A stretch of 64,000 nucleotides of DNA from Paenibacillus sp. DMB5 (GCF_001517085.1 NZ_LRAC01000017.1:62001-126000); one strand, 5' to 3'; shown: positions 25,155 to 34,520, counted from the first letter of the stretch. The notes: generated from the letters alone by a model not told the origin. Program-made: numbers and translations.

Positions 25155-26643
25155 GGGCGTTCCCCTCCTTAAGGTTGTGCGGAGTCTGCCTGGAAGCCCG
25201 GGAGTCCCGCTTTCTTCTCCAGAAGCCGAAGATACGGTAGGCAATCCATACGGCTGCCAGCAGCATTACCGATGTCAGGAAGGTTCCGAAGTGCTCCTGC
25301 ATCACTTCTCTGCGGTACCGTTTGAAGGCTACGGAATAACCGTCCCGGTCCATCCCGAGCTTGAAATATTTCATCGCTTCCTTGTTGTTCTTCTCCATCA
25401 GCAGCGACTTGCCGATGCCAATATAAGCGATATCATAGTTGGCATTCAGCTTCAGGACTTCCTTCCAGACAGGAACCGCCTGTGCATCCTCACCATTGTA
25501 ATGATAGCCGACCGCCTCATTCACAATGCTGCCGAACCGGGTCGGCTTGAAGATCACAATATTGCCCTTCCCCCGGTCCAGCACGAGCTGGCTGCCGCCG
25601 GCGTACTCGATGGCTGCCGGTATTTTGAACGTCCCGGTCTGGTTGCCCTTGCCGCCGTATACATAGAGAAGGTCGCCTTCATCGTTATAGGTGAACACCT
25701 TGCCCTGATTGGCATCAAGCGCACTGTACATGCCGTCCGGAAGCACCTTGATATCGGTAAATTTGGACGGTCCCACCGATATCCGGTAACGGATATCCCC
25801 CAGCACATCGAAGTAGCCGAACCGTTTCAGCACATCCTCACCGGAGGGATTAAGCCGCTTGACCGGCTCCTTCGAGCCCGGATCAATATTCGTTGCATAC
25901 AGGAAGCCTTTGTCATCCACATCAATATTGGAGAATTCCGTGGGAACGAACAGTGCCATTTGCGCCTTCTGCGCCTTGGTGGAGAACATCCGCCAGATGT
26001 ATTCGGTGTAGTCGCGCTTGACCTTGTTCGTGCCGACATAGCCGATGAACATACCGTTCTCGTCAAACTGCATAATGCCCTCGAAAATGCCCTTGGCAAT
26101 GACATAGACCCGTTCCGCCTGGTCCACCGTTACCTTTACCGGAATAAACTTGAAATCCGCAGGCAGAATATCCGACTCCGGCTGCTCAATCATCCGCAGC
26201 AGCTCCCCGTCCGGGGACAGAACGACGATGCGCCCGTTGTCCGTATCGGCCACAAACAGGTTGCCCTCGTCATTAACGTACAGGCCCGACGGATTCCTGA
26301 AGGTCTCTTTCTTCCCGCCGTTGTCAAAGCCGGTGATGACCTTATCGACCTTCCAGCTGCTGTCCAGACAGATAATCCGGGCATTTCCGGTATCCACGAT
26401 ATAGATCAGTCCGCTGTCCGCAACAACCATGTCGGCAGGGTCGAGCAAATCGCCCACCCCGAGATCCTTGCCTGTAAGGGTACGGTCAGGAATGTACGCT
26501 GCCGGAGCAGGCACAGCTTCCTCCCAGTAATTGTAGTTATAGCTCTCATATGGCACGGCCTCGGCATGCACCGGCGCGGGAGCCGCATAACTTAGCAGCA
26601 GGGATGCCACTGTCCCCGCAAGCAGCCACTTTTTTGCAATCAA
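25135..26643 (-). CDS. Membrane-anchored NHL-type beta-propeller protein with TPR-like segment
   Basis: A 502-residue protein with a signal peptide (ending VHAEAVP). A propeller of NHL-like blades follows (about residues 60-390); clear blades read LLDPADMVVADSGLIYIVDTGNARI and FRNPSGLYVNDEGNLFVADTDNGRI in register. Then come a helical TPR-like stretch (AVPVWKEVLKLNANYDIAYIG onward), one membrane helix (about 453-472) and a basic tail. The start is TTG with GGGGGG upstream. The propeller should face outside and could bind glycan or a binding protein. It is encoded between the first permease pair and the Yip1-like gene and overlaps the latter. No enzyme motif is visible. Confidence 0.85.
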   Translation of the reverse strand: MIAKKWLLAGTVASLLLSYAAPAPVHAEAVPYESYNYNYWEEAVPAPAAYIPDRTLTGKDLGVGDLLDPADMVVADSGLIYIVDTGNARIICLDSSWKVDKVITGFDNGGKKETFRNPSGLYVNDEGNLFVADTDNGRIVVLSPDGELLRMIEQPESDILPADFKFIPVKVTVDQAERVYVIAKGIFEGIMQFDENGMFIGYVGTNKVKRDYTEYIWRMFSTKAQKAQMALFVPTEFSNIDVDDKGFLYATNIDPGSKEPVKRLNPSGEDVLKRFGYFDVLGDIRYRISVGPSKFTDIKVLPDGMYSALDANQGKVFTYNDEGDLLYVYGGKGNQTGTFKIPAAIEYAGGSQLVLDRGKGNIVIFKPTRFGSIVNEAVGYHYNGEDAQAVPVWKEVLKLNANYDIAYIGIGKSLLMEKNNKEAMKYFKLGMDRDGYSVAFKRYRREVMQEHFGTFLTSVMLLAAVWIAYRIFGFWRRKRDSRASRQTPHNLKEGNAHEAGFH

Positions 26644-26655
26644 CTGCCTTCCCCC

Positions 26656-27558
26656 CTAGTCCTTCATTCCTGATGTAGCCATGGTCTCAATAATCCGGCT
26701 CTGCGAAAAAACAAACAGCGTAATCGGCACACTCATCAGGATCAGCGCCACCGCCGCCGCCGCACCGGAACGGGCAATGCCTCCCGCTACTACCTGGCCT
26801 GCCGCGAAATGGAGCGACTTCAGCTGTTCGCTGTAGATGAAGCCGTTGCCGTCGCTGCCCCACAGAATCTGAAACAGCAGTATAATCAGGGTCAGCCAGG
26901 CCGGCTTGACGTTAGGCATAACGATTGTCCAGAAGATGCGGTATTCGCTGGCACCGTCGATTTTGGCGGCCTCCAGCAGCACATCCGGAATCTGCTCCAT
27001 GAACTGCTTCATCAGATACAGGCCCAGAGAATAGGCGAATGCCGGTATAATGACGGCCCAGTACGTGTCGATCAGCCCCAGCCAGGACATAATCATATAG
27101 TTGGGCATGGCCGTTACGGCCGGCGTGAACATCAGCGACAGGACGACGATGGTGAACAGCACTTTTTTGCCGGGAAAATGATGCTTGGCCAGCGGATAGG
27201 CCGCTGCCGAGGCGAAGATGACGTGTCCGATAATGCCGGCGCCTGTAATAAACACCGTGTTGAAAATATACCGCGAGAACGGCACCCACGAGTTGCCGAG
27301 CAGGTTAAACAGGTCAACAAAGTTATTCAGCGTGGGATTGCGCACAAACAGGGTCGGCGGGAAAATAAATATCTCATCCAGCGGCTTGAACGCATTGTTA
27401 ATGGCATAAACCAGCGGCAGAATCATAAAGGCCCCGAAGAGTGTAAGCAGGGCGAATAAGGAAAACGTGCCCCATGGTGAACGGTTCACCCGTTTTTTGG
27501 GCATCCGGACCACACGGTTGAGCCGACTCCCGGTATTAACCTGAAAGGGGAGATTCAT
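26656..27558 (-). CDS. Carbohydrate ABC transporter permease, MalG type (pair 1)
   Basis: A 300-residue permease with a basic N-terminal tail (NRVVRMPKKRVNRSPWG), six membrane segments and an EAA loop reading LEAAKIDGASEYRIFWTI, ending IETMATSGMKD. AAAGGTGG lies ten bases before the ATG. It begins two bases after the stop of its MalF-type partner. The pair probably serves the two binding proteins encoded upstream. Confidence 0.92.
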   Translation of the reverse strand: MNLPFQVNTGSRLNRVVRMPKKRVNRSPWGTFSLFALLTLFGAFMILPLVYAINNAFKPLDEIFIFPPTLFVRNPTLNNFVDLFNLLGNSWVPFSRYIFNTVFITGAGIIGHVIFASAAAYPLAKHHFPGKKVLFTIVVLSLMFTPAVTAMPNYMIMSWLGLIDTYWAVIIPAFAYSLGLYLMKQFMEQIPDVLLEAAKIDGASEYRIFWTIVMPNVKPAWLTLIILLFQILWGSDGNGFIYSEQLKSLHFAAGQVVAGGIARSGAAAAVALILMSVPITLFVFSQSRIIETMATSGMKD

Positions 27559-27560
27559 GA

Positions 27561-28466
27561 TTATTCACCCACCTTTCTAAGGAGCTTTTGGACAATAAGG
27601 TTCGAGGCGACCATGATCAGGAACAGTACGGTAGCAATCGCTGACGCATACCCCATTTCAAACCGGGTCGTGCCAAAATCGATCAGATGCGTAACGATCG
27701 TCTCCGCCGCATAGTTCACACTCGGGAACCCGGCCAGGGCAATCGAGACATCGGCTACGGCAAAAGCGGTCGTAATCTGGATTACGGCGCCGAACATCAA
27801 TTGCGGCCGCATTGACGGAAGCGTAATGTACCACAGCTCCTGCCAGCGGTTTTTGATTCCGTCCACAGCTCCGGCCTCATATAAGGTGCCGTCCACCGTC
27901 TGCAGCCCGGCAATAAAAGCCAGGAAGCCGGTTCCCAGACTGAGCCACAGCTGCACCAGGATGATAATCGGCATAATGTAGCCTTCCGTCTTCAGCCACT
28001 GGATCGGCTCCAGGATGAAGCCGAAGCGCAGCAGCAATCCGTTCATAATGCCGTACCGGTCACCGGAGAAGATCATCAGCCAGATGAAGTAGACGTTCCC
28101 CGAAATGGAAGGCGCGTAGAAGACAAGTGTCATTACTGCCCTAAGCTTGGGTGACAGCTCATTGATGATCCACGCGAACACAAAACAGGCAATGTAGCTG
28201 ATGGGCCCTGTGATCACTGCGAACAGCAGCGTATTTTTGAGGGCGATCAGGAAGACGTCATCCTCCAGGAACAGGCGGGTATAGTTCTGCCAGCCGATAA
28301 ACTTCGGAAACTCTAACATATTGAAATATGTGAAGCTGAGCACAATCGACACCAGGACAGGCAACACCGTAAATACGGCGAACAGGATCATGTACGGTGC
28401 CATTAAAAAATAGGAATGCTTATTGGCTCTTATCTCATGCCATTTCAGGCTCCACCAATTCTGCAC
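27561..28466 (-). CDS. Sugar ABC transporter permease, MalF type (pair 1)
   Basis: About 301 residues. The GTG start is supported by GGAGGAG six bases upstream and gives a head of VQNWWSLKWHEIRANKH before the first helix. The frame stays open upstream into the binding-protein gene, but that extension has no site and would overlap heavily. Six membrane segments and an EAA loop (YEAGAVDGIKNRWQELWYI) define a CUT1 permease. It follows the CBM-fused binding protein by 22 bases, so the two are co-transcribed. Confidence 0.9.
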   Translation of the reverse strand: MQNWWSLKWHEIRANKHSYFLMAPYMILFAVFTVLPVLVSIVLSFTYFNMLEFPKFIGWQNYTRLFLEDDVFLIALKNTLLFAVITGPISYIACFVFAWIINELSPKLRAVMTLVFYAPSISGNVYFIWLMIFSGDRYGIMNGLLLRFGFILEPIQWLKTEGYIMPIIILVQLWLSLGTGFLAFIAGLQTVDGTLYEAGAVDGIKNRWQELWYITLPSMRPQLMFGAVIQITTAFAVADVSIALAGFPSVNYAAETIVTHLIDFGTTRFEMGYASAIATVLFLIMVASNLIVQKLLRKVGE

Positions 28467-28488
28467 GGCTTGCTCCTCCCCCTTGCTG

Positions 28489-31449
28489 CTATAGACCAAA
28501 CTCTTTGCGCTTGGTGCTGATCTCATCCTGGATGTATTGAACGTAGTCCATGATGGATTCCCGGGCCTCCACATTGCCGACTACCGTCTTGTAGAAGGCA
28601 TTAAATAAATGCCTGCCCGTAAAATATCCGCCCGGTACCTCTGGCACACCCTCGGCCCACTCAAACTGGGCTTTCAGATTATCGTAATCGGCAACCGGCC
28701 AGGGCAGACTGTCCAGCGCCTTGATGTTGGCGGTCGGATAACGTGCGGCGGCTCCCATCAGGCCTTCCATTTCGCGTCCAAACACGGTCTGCGTCTCCTC
28801 ACTCGTCCACCACTTCATGAATTCCCAGGAGGCATCCTTGTCTTTCGCCTTCTCCATCATGATGACACCGCTACCGCCGCTGGAGACCGTCCGGTCAATA
28901 GTGCCGTCCTCCTTCAAGGTTCCGGGTATCGGTACGAAGCCCCACATCCCCCTGATTTCCGGAGCGAATACGGACAGCTGGTTGTAGACAGTGTAATCCG
29001 CTATGCCAAAAGGCATCTCCCCGGTGCGGAACCGGTTCGCAAAATCATATTCGCGCTCCAGCTTGTAGTCGGTGTAAAACTCCGTCCACTGCTTGAACGT
29101 TTCAATACCGGTCCGGGAATCGAGATCCGACTCCTCTCCGCCATTACGGTAGAATTGTCCGCCATTCTGGAACAACAGTGCCGCATACATTGAGTTAGGC
29201 GGAATATTCTGTCCCTGAACCGCGGACTGGGCGACCACCGGAAGCCCGAACTGCATATGATTTTTGCTGAGCACTGCCAGCAGGGTCGACACATCCTGCC
29301 AGGTCTGCGGCACCTCCAGGTGCAGCTCCTCAAGAATATCCTTACGGTAGAACAGCATGTTGAAGGTCTGCGTCTCAGGCAGGGCATAGGCGCCGCCGTC
29401 ATACCGGAACGGCACCATTGCACTGTCGCGGAAACGGCTCTCCACATCGCTGTAGTCTGCGAACTGTGTCAGATCCGCCGCCGCATTGCGCATGGCGAAG
29501 TTAACTGGAAGGTCGGTACCGATCTGCATCGCCACATCCGGCCCTTGCCCGGCCAGTGTAGCCGGCAGCAGTGTGGACATGTTCACCAGCTTCAGATTCA
29601 CGTTAATGCCGGTTTCCGGCGTAAAGGTCTCGTCGATCATCGCCTTCATCGTGTTGGCCTGATCCCGTCCGCTGCCAATCCAGACCGTAACTGATTTTTG
29701 GTCATCCTCATCAGATACGTTACCGATCTGGTTGTAATCCGTGAAGAAGGAGGCCAGGAAGGTTGCCGTTTCATGCTTGATCTTTGAGCCGAGGCCCATC
29801 CCCTTCTTCGGAAGCTTCATATCCGGCGAAGCTACATACAGCGCGTCAATCTCCAGCGGCTGCTCTCTGGCCTGCTGAACCCATGTGCCGAGGCCGCCGG
29901 TATTTGTCTTGTAGGCGGTAAGCCTTCTCGGGATCGTATCCGGGTCCTCGATCAGCTCGCTGAGCTGCTGCGCCATCGTCTTGAGCAGCGCTTCCTGGTC
30001 ACTGGACTGTCCCGATAGCTCGACCAGCCTTTTAGCCACGCTTCTCAGCCGGTCATGCTCGGTCCCGAATACCTCAAGCATATCCGGCACCTTCTTATCC
30101 AGCTGGTAATCACGGTATTCATCCGGCTTCGTACCGGTAATCATCAGAATTTTGCGGTACATCGAATTGAGGTTGTACAAGCTTTCCTCTACTTCGCGGA
30201 TCAGCGGAGCGAACTCGCCCAGACTGACCTCAAGCCTCACCAGATGCTTTCCTTTTTCGAGATGGTACAGATAGGGTTCATCTCCGCCCATAACATCCAG
30301 ACGGTAGCCGCTTTTATAGCGGAAAGGGACCATGGCCATTTCGGCAAACGGCACCGCACCGTCAATGGTCAGCTTGCGGGTGGAATAAATCCCCCTCACA
30401 AAATTTTGCTGTGTTTTAAAGGCCATCTTGTATAGCCCGGTCTCAGGAACATCGATTTCCCACTCGATCCATTGCCCCGGTATCCGCCAGTTAAATCCGC
30501 CAATGGTGTTGATTCTGATCTTGGAGGCGCTGTACGGGTGAACCGCAGAGCTCGAGCGCTCACTGAGAGGATACAGGGTCGGCGACGATTTCGCTGCCGC
30601 TGCCTCTCCCTCAATGACCAGCAGCTGATTATTTGAAGGCTGCGCACCGGCGGCATCCAGCTGCTGCTTCACTTCTTCGTAAGACAGCGGCTCCGGCTGC
30701 TTGTACAGCTTCAGCTGTCTGATCACGACCGGCTCTCTGGAAGCTTCCAGCGTCAGCGTATGCACGCCCTTGGCGAAATAAAATAAAAACGGCTCATTCT
30801 CATAGCCATCTGAATCCTGAAACGGCTTCTCGCTCCAGCGCGGCAGTTCAATCTGTCTCGGTCTCAGGTCATTGCCCTGATTATCCGTCTCCAGCTGATC
30901 CAGCTGGTTCACCCAGATGCGGTCAAACTGCAGAAAAGCGGCTTCCCGGAATGGAAGCTCTCCATCGATGTACAGCGCGCGTTCGATTGCCGAGCTTTTG
31001 CCTGCAACCGGATAATACAGCATGGACAGATTGTACAGGCCGGCTTCAGTGACGGTGACCGTCCATTCCACCTTGCCAGACTCACCGGTGAATAAGGACT
31101 CTCCGGCCATCCCTTCGTAATCAGACAGCTTGCTGATTCCGCTGCCCTCAGCCAGGCTGTAATCCGCAGCCTCAATGATAATTTCCTGCTCCGGTCTGGC
31201 AGCATCCTTATGCCCGGCCAGGTAGGCTGCGTACTTATCCTGGTTAAAGGCTGCTGTTCCTTCTGCAGCGGCTGCATCATCCGGAATTTGTCCGGCTGCG
31301 GCTGTCATCTGCGCATTCTTTGTTGCCGGAACTCCCTGATCACTTGCATTTGCCTGTACGTTCAAGCCTGCCGGAAGCATAAGCAACAAGGCTAAAGCGG
31401 CAAGCGTTATATTCTTGGCCAGTTGAAAACGGCTTGTTTTACCGGTCAC
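28489..31449 (-). CDS. Large solute-binding protein with two N-terminal carbohydrate-binding-like domains
   Basis: A 986-residue exported protein, about twice the usual size. It has a signal peptide without lipobox (LLLMLPAGLNVQANA), a first beta-sandwich-like domain (about 86-250: IIIEAADYSLAEGSGISKL), a second of the same type (about 276-425: LLVIEGEAAAAKSSPTLYPL) and a helical spacer. The family 1 binding-protein fold follows (about 585-985), beginning VTVWIGSGRDQANTMKAMID and including AGQGPDVAMQIGTDLPVNF. The two sandwich domains resemble CBM6/CBM35-type modules. The start is GTG, seven bases after AGGAGG. With no lipobox or C-terminal anchor, it may be held by an uncleaved signal helix or by partner proteins. 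It likely docks on a polymer and hands fragments to the permeases. Confidence 0.88.
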   Translation of the reverse strand: MTGKTSRFQLAKNITLAALALLLMLPAGLNVQANASDQGVPATKNAQMTAAAGQIPDDAAAAEGTAAFNQDKYAAYLAGHKDAARPEQEIIIEAADYSLAEGSGISKLSDYEGMAGESLFTGESGKVEWTVTVTEAGLYNLSMLYYPVAGKSSAIERALYIDGELPFREAAFLQFDRIWVNQLDQLETDNQGNDLRPRQIELPRWSEKPFQDSDGYENEPFLFYFAKGVHTLTLEASREPVVIRQLKLYKQPEPLSYEEVKQQLDAAGAQPSNNQLLVIEGEAAAAKSSPTLYPLSERSSSAVHPYSASKIRINTIGGFNWRIPGQWIEWEIDVPETGLYKMAFKTQQNFVRGIYSTRKLTIDGAVPFAEMAMVPFRYKSGYRLDVMGGDEPYLYHLEKGKHLVRLEVSLGEFAPLIREVEESLYNLNSMYRKILMITGTKPDEYRDYQLDKKVPDMLEVFGTEHDRLRSVAKRLVELSGQSSDQEALLKTMAQQLSELIEDPDTIPRRLTAYKTNTGGLGTWVQQAREQPLEIDALYVASPDMKLPKKGMGLGSKIKHETATFLASFFTDYNQIGNVSDEDDQKSVTVWIGSGRDQANTMKAMIDETFTPETGINVNLKLVNMSTLLPATLAGQGPDVAMQIGTDLPVNFAMRNAAADLTQFADYSDVESRFRDSAMVPFRYDGGAYALPETQTFNMLFYRKDILEELHLEVPQTWQDVSTLLAVLSKNHMQFGLPVVAQSAVQGQNIPPNSMYAALLFQNGGQFYRNGGEESDLDSRTGIETFKQWTEFYTDYKLEREYDFANRFRTGEMPFGIADYTVYNQLSVFAPEIRGMWGFVPIPGTLKEDGTIDRTVSSGGSGVIMMEKAKDKDASWEFMKWWTSEETQTVFGREMEGLMGAAARYPTANIKALDSLPWPVADYDNLKAQFEWAEGVPEVPGGYFTGRHLFNAFYKTVVGNVEARESIMDYVQYIQDEISTKRKEFGL

Positions 31450-31535
31450 CAGAAGTCCTCCTTACAGCAGAGCCCGCAGTTCCCCTTGTACGGGAAGGCT
31501 GGTATGCTGTGGTGAAATCTTACCTGTATGCAGCA

Positions 31536-31557
31536 GGGGGAGCCCGCAGGCTCCCCC
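31536..31557. terminator. Intercistronic hairpin between the two binding-protein genes
   Basis: A GC-rich stem (GGGGGAGCC with GGCTCCCCC, loop CGCA) 29 bases past the stop of the first binding-protein gene, without a U-run. Such stems commonly protect the 3' end of the highly expressed binding-protein message and partly reduce downstream transcription. Confidence 0.6.
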
Positions 31558-31585
31558 GCCGCAAAAGCGGCCCTGGCCGCTCCTG

Positions 31586-32947
31586 TTACTTGCCCAGCTT
31601 GGCAATGGAAGCCTCTGCTTCCGGTTTATACTTCTCGGCAGTCGCAGTAACCGACTGGTTATCTACGATAATATCCTTCATAAAGCCGTAGGTCGGGAAA
31701 TCAGGATAAGCGGTTTCCAGCAAAATCTGGCCTGTGTTGTTGATATGGTCATGCAGCATGGCTACATCCTCTTCATGGGCATAGATGCTTTCCAGCCATT
31801 CCTGGCTCGGGAAATCGCCGGTCTGGGTAATGTCATACGTTTCCTCGAACGCCTGGTAAACAGCCGATGGATCTTTTACACCTTTAGGAATAAAGAAGGC
31901 ATTTTTTCCGTTATCCGCATACGTCACCTCAGGAGATCCCGACGGACCGTTAGGGAACGGCACGACACCGAAATCAAAGGTCAGATCGCCCAGATTCCAT
32001 ACCGGAGCCGGGAACATCGCCACATCGCCGTCTTTAAAGGTGTTGAACTCGTCATAGCCGATTTTGTCGGTGCCTTTGACCTTCATGACATTCTCCACAT
32101 TGTAGAGGCGGTTGATGAATTCAGCGGTTTCAATCACCTTCGGATCGGTCAGGCCTTGGGTGCCTGTGGCTTCGTCAACAATTTTGCCTCCGTTGGCCGC
32201 AGAGAAATTGCGGAGGATGTCGATAGCCCAGCCCGAGAACCCGTAGGTGTCGATTTTGCCGTCATTATCGGTATCCTTGGTAGCCTGCTTGGCGATTTCA
32301 ATGAATTTATCCCAGTTCCATTGCCCGCTCGCGTATACCTCCTGCAGGTCAGGCAGGCCCAGCTTCTTGAACAGGTCCCGGTTGTAATGCAGGCCCGCAC
32401 CGCCGGTTCCCGGTTCCGCGAAAGCGTAGTATTCATTGGCGATCTGCGGGGCTTTAACCAGCAGAGTAGCCTCATTGTTGATATTGGATTCAGCCGTTGT
32501 GAACTCGCTGACCTTCATCAGCTGCCCCTTGAGAATGGCCGGCCATGCCGAGTTGTATTCCATAATCAGGATGTCGGCAAAGGGTTCTCCCGTCAGCGCA
32601 GTTGCTGTAAACTTCGGCATAAACTCTTCAAACGGCACATTTACGAATTCAAATTTGCAGTTGTATTTCTTCTCCACCTCGGCAATTTTAGCCAGCCGCT
32701 CCTTCTCGGAGGCCGAATTTCCCGCCGGCTTGAGGTCCCACCAGGCAGCTACCTTGATGACACGCCCGCCCATATCTACAGGTGCTGCCGTAGGCTCTGC
32801 CGTCGCTTCTGCAACCGCCTCCGTTGCAGCCGGCTCTGCAGTCGGGTTATTTTTTGGACTGTTCGCCGCATTATTCCCGCCGCTGCAGGCTGTAAGCAGA
32901 AAAACCAGGCACAGTAATAAAACGGAATACCCCTTTACTCTTTTCAT
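31586..32947 (-). CDS. Solute-binding lipoprotein, first gene of the GH5 importer locus
   Basis: A 453-residue lipoprotein: signal MKRVKGYSVLLLCLVFLLTAC, a Thr/Ala/Glu/Pro-rich linker, then a family 1 binding fold (VIKVAAWWDLKPAGNSASEKERLAKI, FTATALTGEPFADILIMEYN, and GGAGLHYNRDLFKKLGLPDLQ). The ATG has GGGAGG upstream; the frame is open 45 codons further but that part crosses the regulatory region and lacks a site. It is the promoter-proximal gene, closest to the LacI regulator, with a promoter about 130 bases upstream and a cre site in the leader. The locus therefore has two binding proteins, this lipid-anchored one and the CBM-fused one. Confidence 0.93.
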   Translation of the reverse strand: MKRVKGYSVLLLCLVFLLTACSGGNNAANSPKNNPTAEPAATEAVAEATAEPTAAPVDMGGRVIKVAAWWDLKPAGNSASEKERLAKIAEVEKKYNCKFEFVNVPFEEFMPKFTATALTGEPFADILIMEYNSAWPAILKGQLMKVSEFTTAESNINNEATLLVKAPQIANEYYAFAEPGTGGAGLHYNRDLFKKLGLPDLQEVYASGQWNWDKFIEIAKQATKDTDNDGKIDTYGFSGWAIDILRNFSAANGGKIVDEATGTQGLTDPKVIETAEFINRLYNVENVMKVKGTDKIGYDEFNTFKDGDVAMFPAPVWNLGDLTFDFGVVPFPNGPSGSPEVTYADNGKNAFFIPKGVKDPSAVYQAFEETYDITQTGDFPSQEWLESIYAHEEDVAMLHDHINNTGQILLETAYPDFPTYGFMKDIIVDNQSVTATAEKYKPEAEASIAKLGK

Positions 32948-32970
32948 TCGTATAACCTCCCGTAATTTAA

Positions 32971-32984
32971 ATGAAGCGCTTACA
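32971..32984 (-). promoter_or_regulatory. CcpA cre site in the leader of the GH5 importer locus
   Basis: Read on the minus strand, TGTAAGCGCTTCAT matches the cre consensus TGWAARCGYTWNCW at 13 of 14 positions. It lies between the predicted transcription start and the ribosome site, where bound CcpA would block elongation. Glucose repression of the locus is inferred. Confidence 0.7.
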
Positions 32985-33082
32985 GACATGTATAAAAAAA
33001 TAACAACTTTGCAGAAAACCCGTTCTTTTCGGCATACCACCTTTTCTTTTGTTATTATTTTTGTTTTTATTTTGCATAACAA

Positions 33083-33111
33083 ATATTACCACCCGTTAGG
33101 CAAACGGTCAA
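33083..33111 (-). promoter_or_regulatory. Sigma-A promoter with an embedded LacI-type operator
   Basis: On the minus strand, TTGACC and TAATAT are spaced by 17 bases, giving a start near 33076 and a leader of about 130 bases. The spacer contains the inverted repeat CCGTTTGCCTAACGG (arms CCGTT/AACGG), a good candidate operator for the divergent LacI regulator. A second cre-like sequence (TGAAAGCGTGTTAA on the minus strand, 33136-33149) lies just upstream. The rest of the ~450-bp gap is very AT-rich, and I see no gene in it. Confidence 0.68.
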
Positions 33112-33400
33112 TCCTAATTTGACAGTTTTTTAGATTTAACACGCTTTCATTTTCTAATTTATGTATCAATACCTAATTTAATGAATGATTTAACTTCTTT
33201 TTATTAATTGAAAAATAACAAAAATAACATAAAACAAAACAAAAACCACCAAACAAATCGCATCTTCTATTCATCCAAATCTCTTCGTTTTTATTTTTTA
33301 TCCCAAAAAAAGATGTGTGAGTCCGGCCTTCTTCATGTAGAATTGTTAATACGGCTCCCTTTTGATAAGCTGACCAATCTGACTAGAGTAGGATGATTTT

Positions 33401-34405
33401 ATGCGACGCAAAGTAACGATTCAATCTATAGCGGATTTCACAGGATTGTCCAAATTTGCAGTTTCACGGGCCTTATCGAACAAACCTGGAGTCAGCTCCC
33501 AGACCCGGGATACGATACTTAAAGCCGCCGGCCAGCTTGGCTATTTCAAAGACTCTCTGCCGGCAAAGGCTCCTGGCGGACCAGTGGATCTGGATATGCG
33601 CAAATGGTCCGGGACCATTGTGATTCTGTTTCCTAACGTCCGCTACCAGAATCCGGAATCCTTATACTGGGGTCCGGTGTTTAACGGTATCTCCTCCAGG
33701 CTGGACCAGCGGGGCATCAACGTGGTGACATTAACCGAACCCAAGGGCGACTCCCTTTTCTCCCTGCTGCATCCCGAAGCCATAATGGGTGTGATCACAG
33801 TCGGTTCGATTTCAACCCCTATCCTGCTGGAGATCCGCAGTCTCGGAATTCCTGTGATGATGGTGGATCATGCTGATCCCGGCTTCAAGAGTGATTCCAT
33901 CTTTACGGATAACCTGACTGTCATGAAGGAGCTGATGAGCCTGGCCATCGGCAAAGGATATACCAACTTCCAGTTTATCGGCAACATCCGCGATGCTGAA
34001 AGCTTCTACGAACGCTTCCTTGTCTTCCGTGCAGCACTGGAGGATAAAGGGATTGGCCTCAGCCAGATCCCTTCCCTGATCGGACCTGAGATTGACCAGT
34101 TCAGGGAGACCTTCGCCGCTGCAGTTACCGAGCATGGCCTGCCTGACATCTTCATATGCGCCAACGACACCTATGCTTTGTTCGCGCTCGAAACCCTGGA
34201 ATATATGGGCCTGCCTGTTCCTGCCAATCTGGCCTTCACCGGCTTTGATAACACCTATCCTTCACTGCCTCTGCTGGCTACCGTCGATGTCGATAAGGGA
34301 CTGCTTGGGATGCGGGCTGTCGACCAGATGCTGTGGAGAATCCTTAATCCCGGCACAAGCTTTGAAAAAATCCTTATCCAGGCTGAATTGATCATCAAAG
34401 GCTGA
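33401..34405 (+). CDS. LacI-family transcriptional regulator
   Basis: A 334-residue repressor. The N-terminal helix-turn-helix reads VTIQSIADFTGLSKFAVSRALSN, followed by a hinge and a periplasmic-binding-like effector domain (TIVILFPNVRYQNPESLYWGPVFNGI, PDIFICANDTYALFALETLEYM, LAFTGFDNTYPSLPLLATVDVD). It is divergent from the GH5 importer locus and ends in a bidirectional terminator, so it stands alone. It most likely represses that locus until an imported sugar binds. The effector is unknown. Confidence 0.92.
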   Translation: MRRKVTIQSIADFTGLSKFAVSRALSNKPGVSSQTRDTILKAAGQLGYFKDSLPAKAPGGPVDLDMRKWSGTIVILFPNVRYQNPESLYWGPVFNGISSRLDQRGINVVTLTEPKGDSLFSLLHPEAIMGVITVGSISTPILLEIRSLGIPVMMVDHADPGFKSDSIFTDNLTVMKELMSLAIGKGYTNFQFIGNIRDAESFYERFLVFRAALEDKGIGLSQIPSLIGPEIDQFRETFAAAVTEHGLPDIFICANDTYALFALETLEYMGLPVPANLAFTGFDNTYPSLPLLATVDVDKGLLGMRAVDQMLWRILNPGTSFEKILIQAELIIKG

Positions 34406-34440
34406 CACTTGGAGCAGGATTCCCAGTCTGCAATCAACGC

Positions 34441-34504
34441 CAAAAAACCTCTCTTTAGCAAAATGGAAGCTTATACTCCATTTCACTAAAAGAGAGGTTT
34501 TGTT
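34441..34504. terminator. Bidirectional terminator between LacI and radical SAM genes
   Basis: A long hairpin with outer arms AAAACCTCTCTTT / AAAAGAGAGGTTTT and an inner arm AATGGA/TCCATT. T-runs flank it on both strands. It separates two convergent genes. Confidence 0.9.
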
Positions 34505-34520
34505 GTAGGCAGACTTCCTA

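Noticed and set aside
25021..26595. A 524-residue plus-strand open frame opposite the beta-propeller gene
   Set aside because: Antisense of well-formed NHL-like blades; no start signal.
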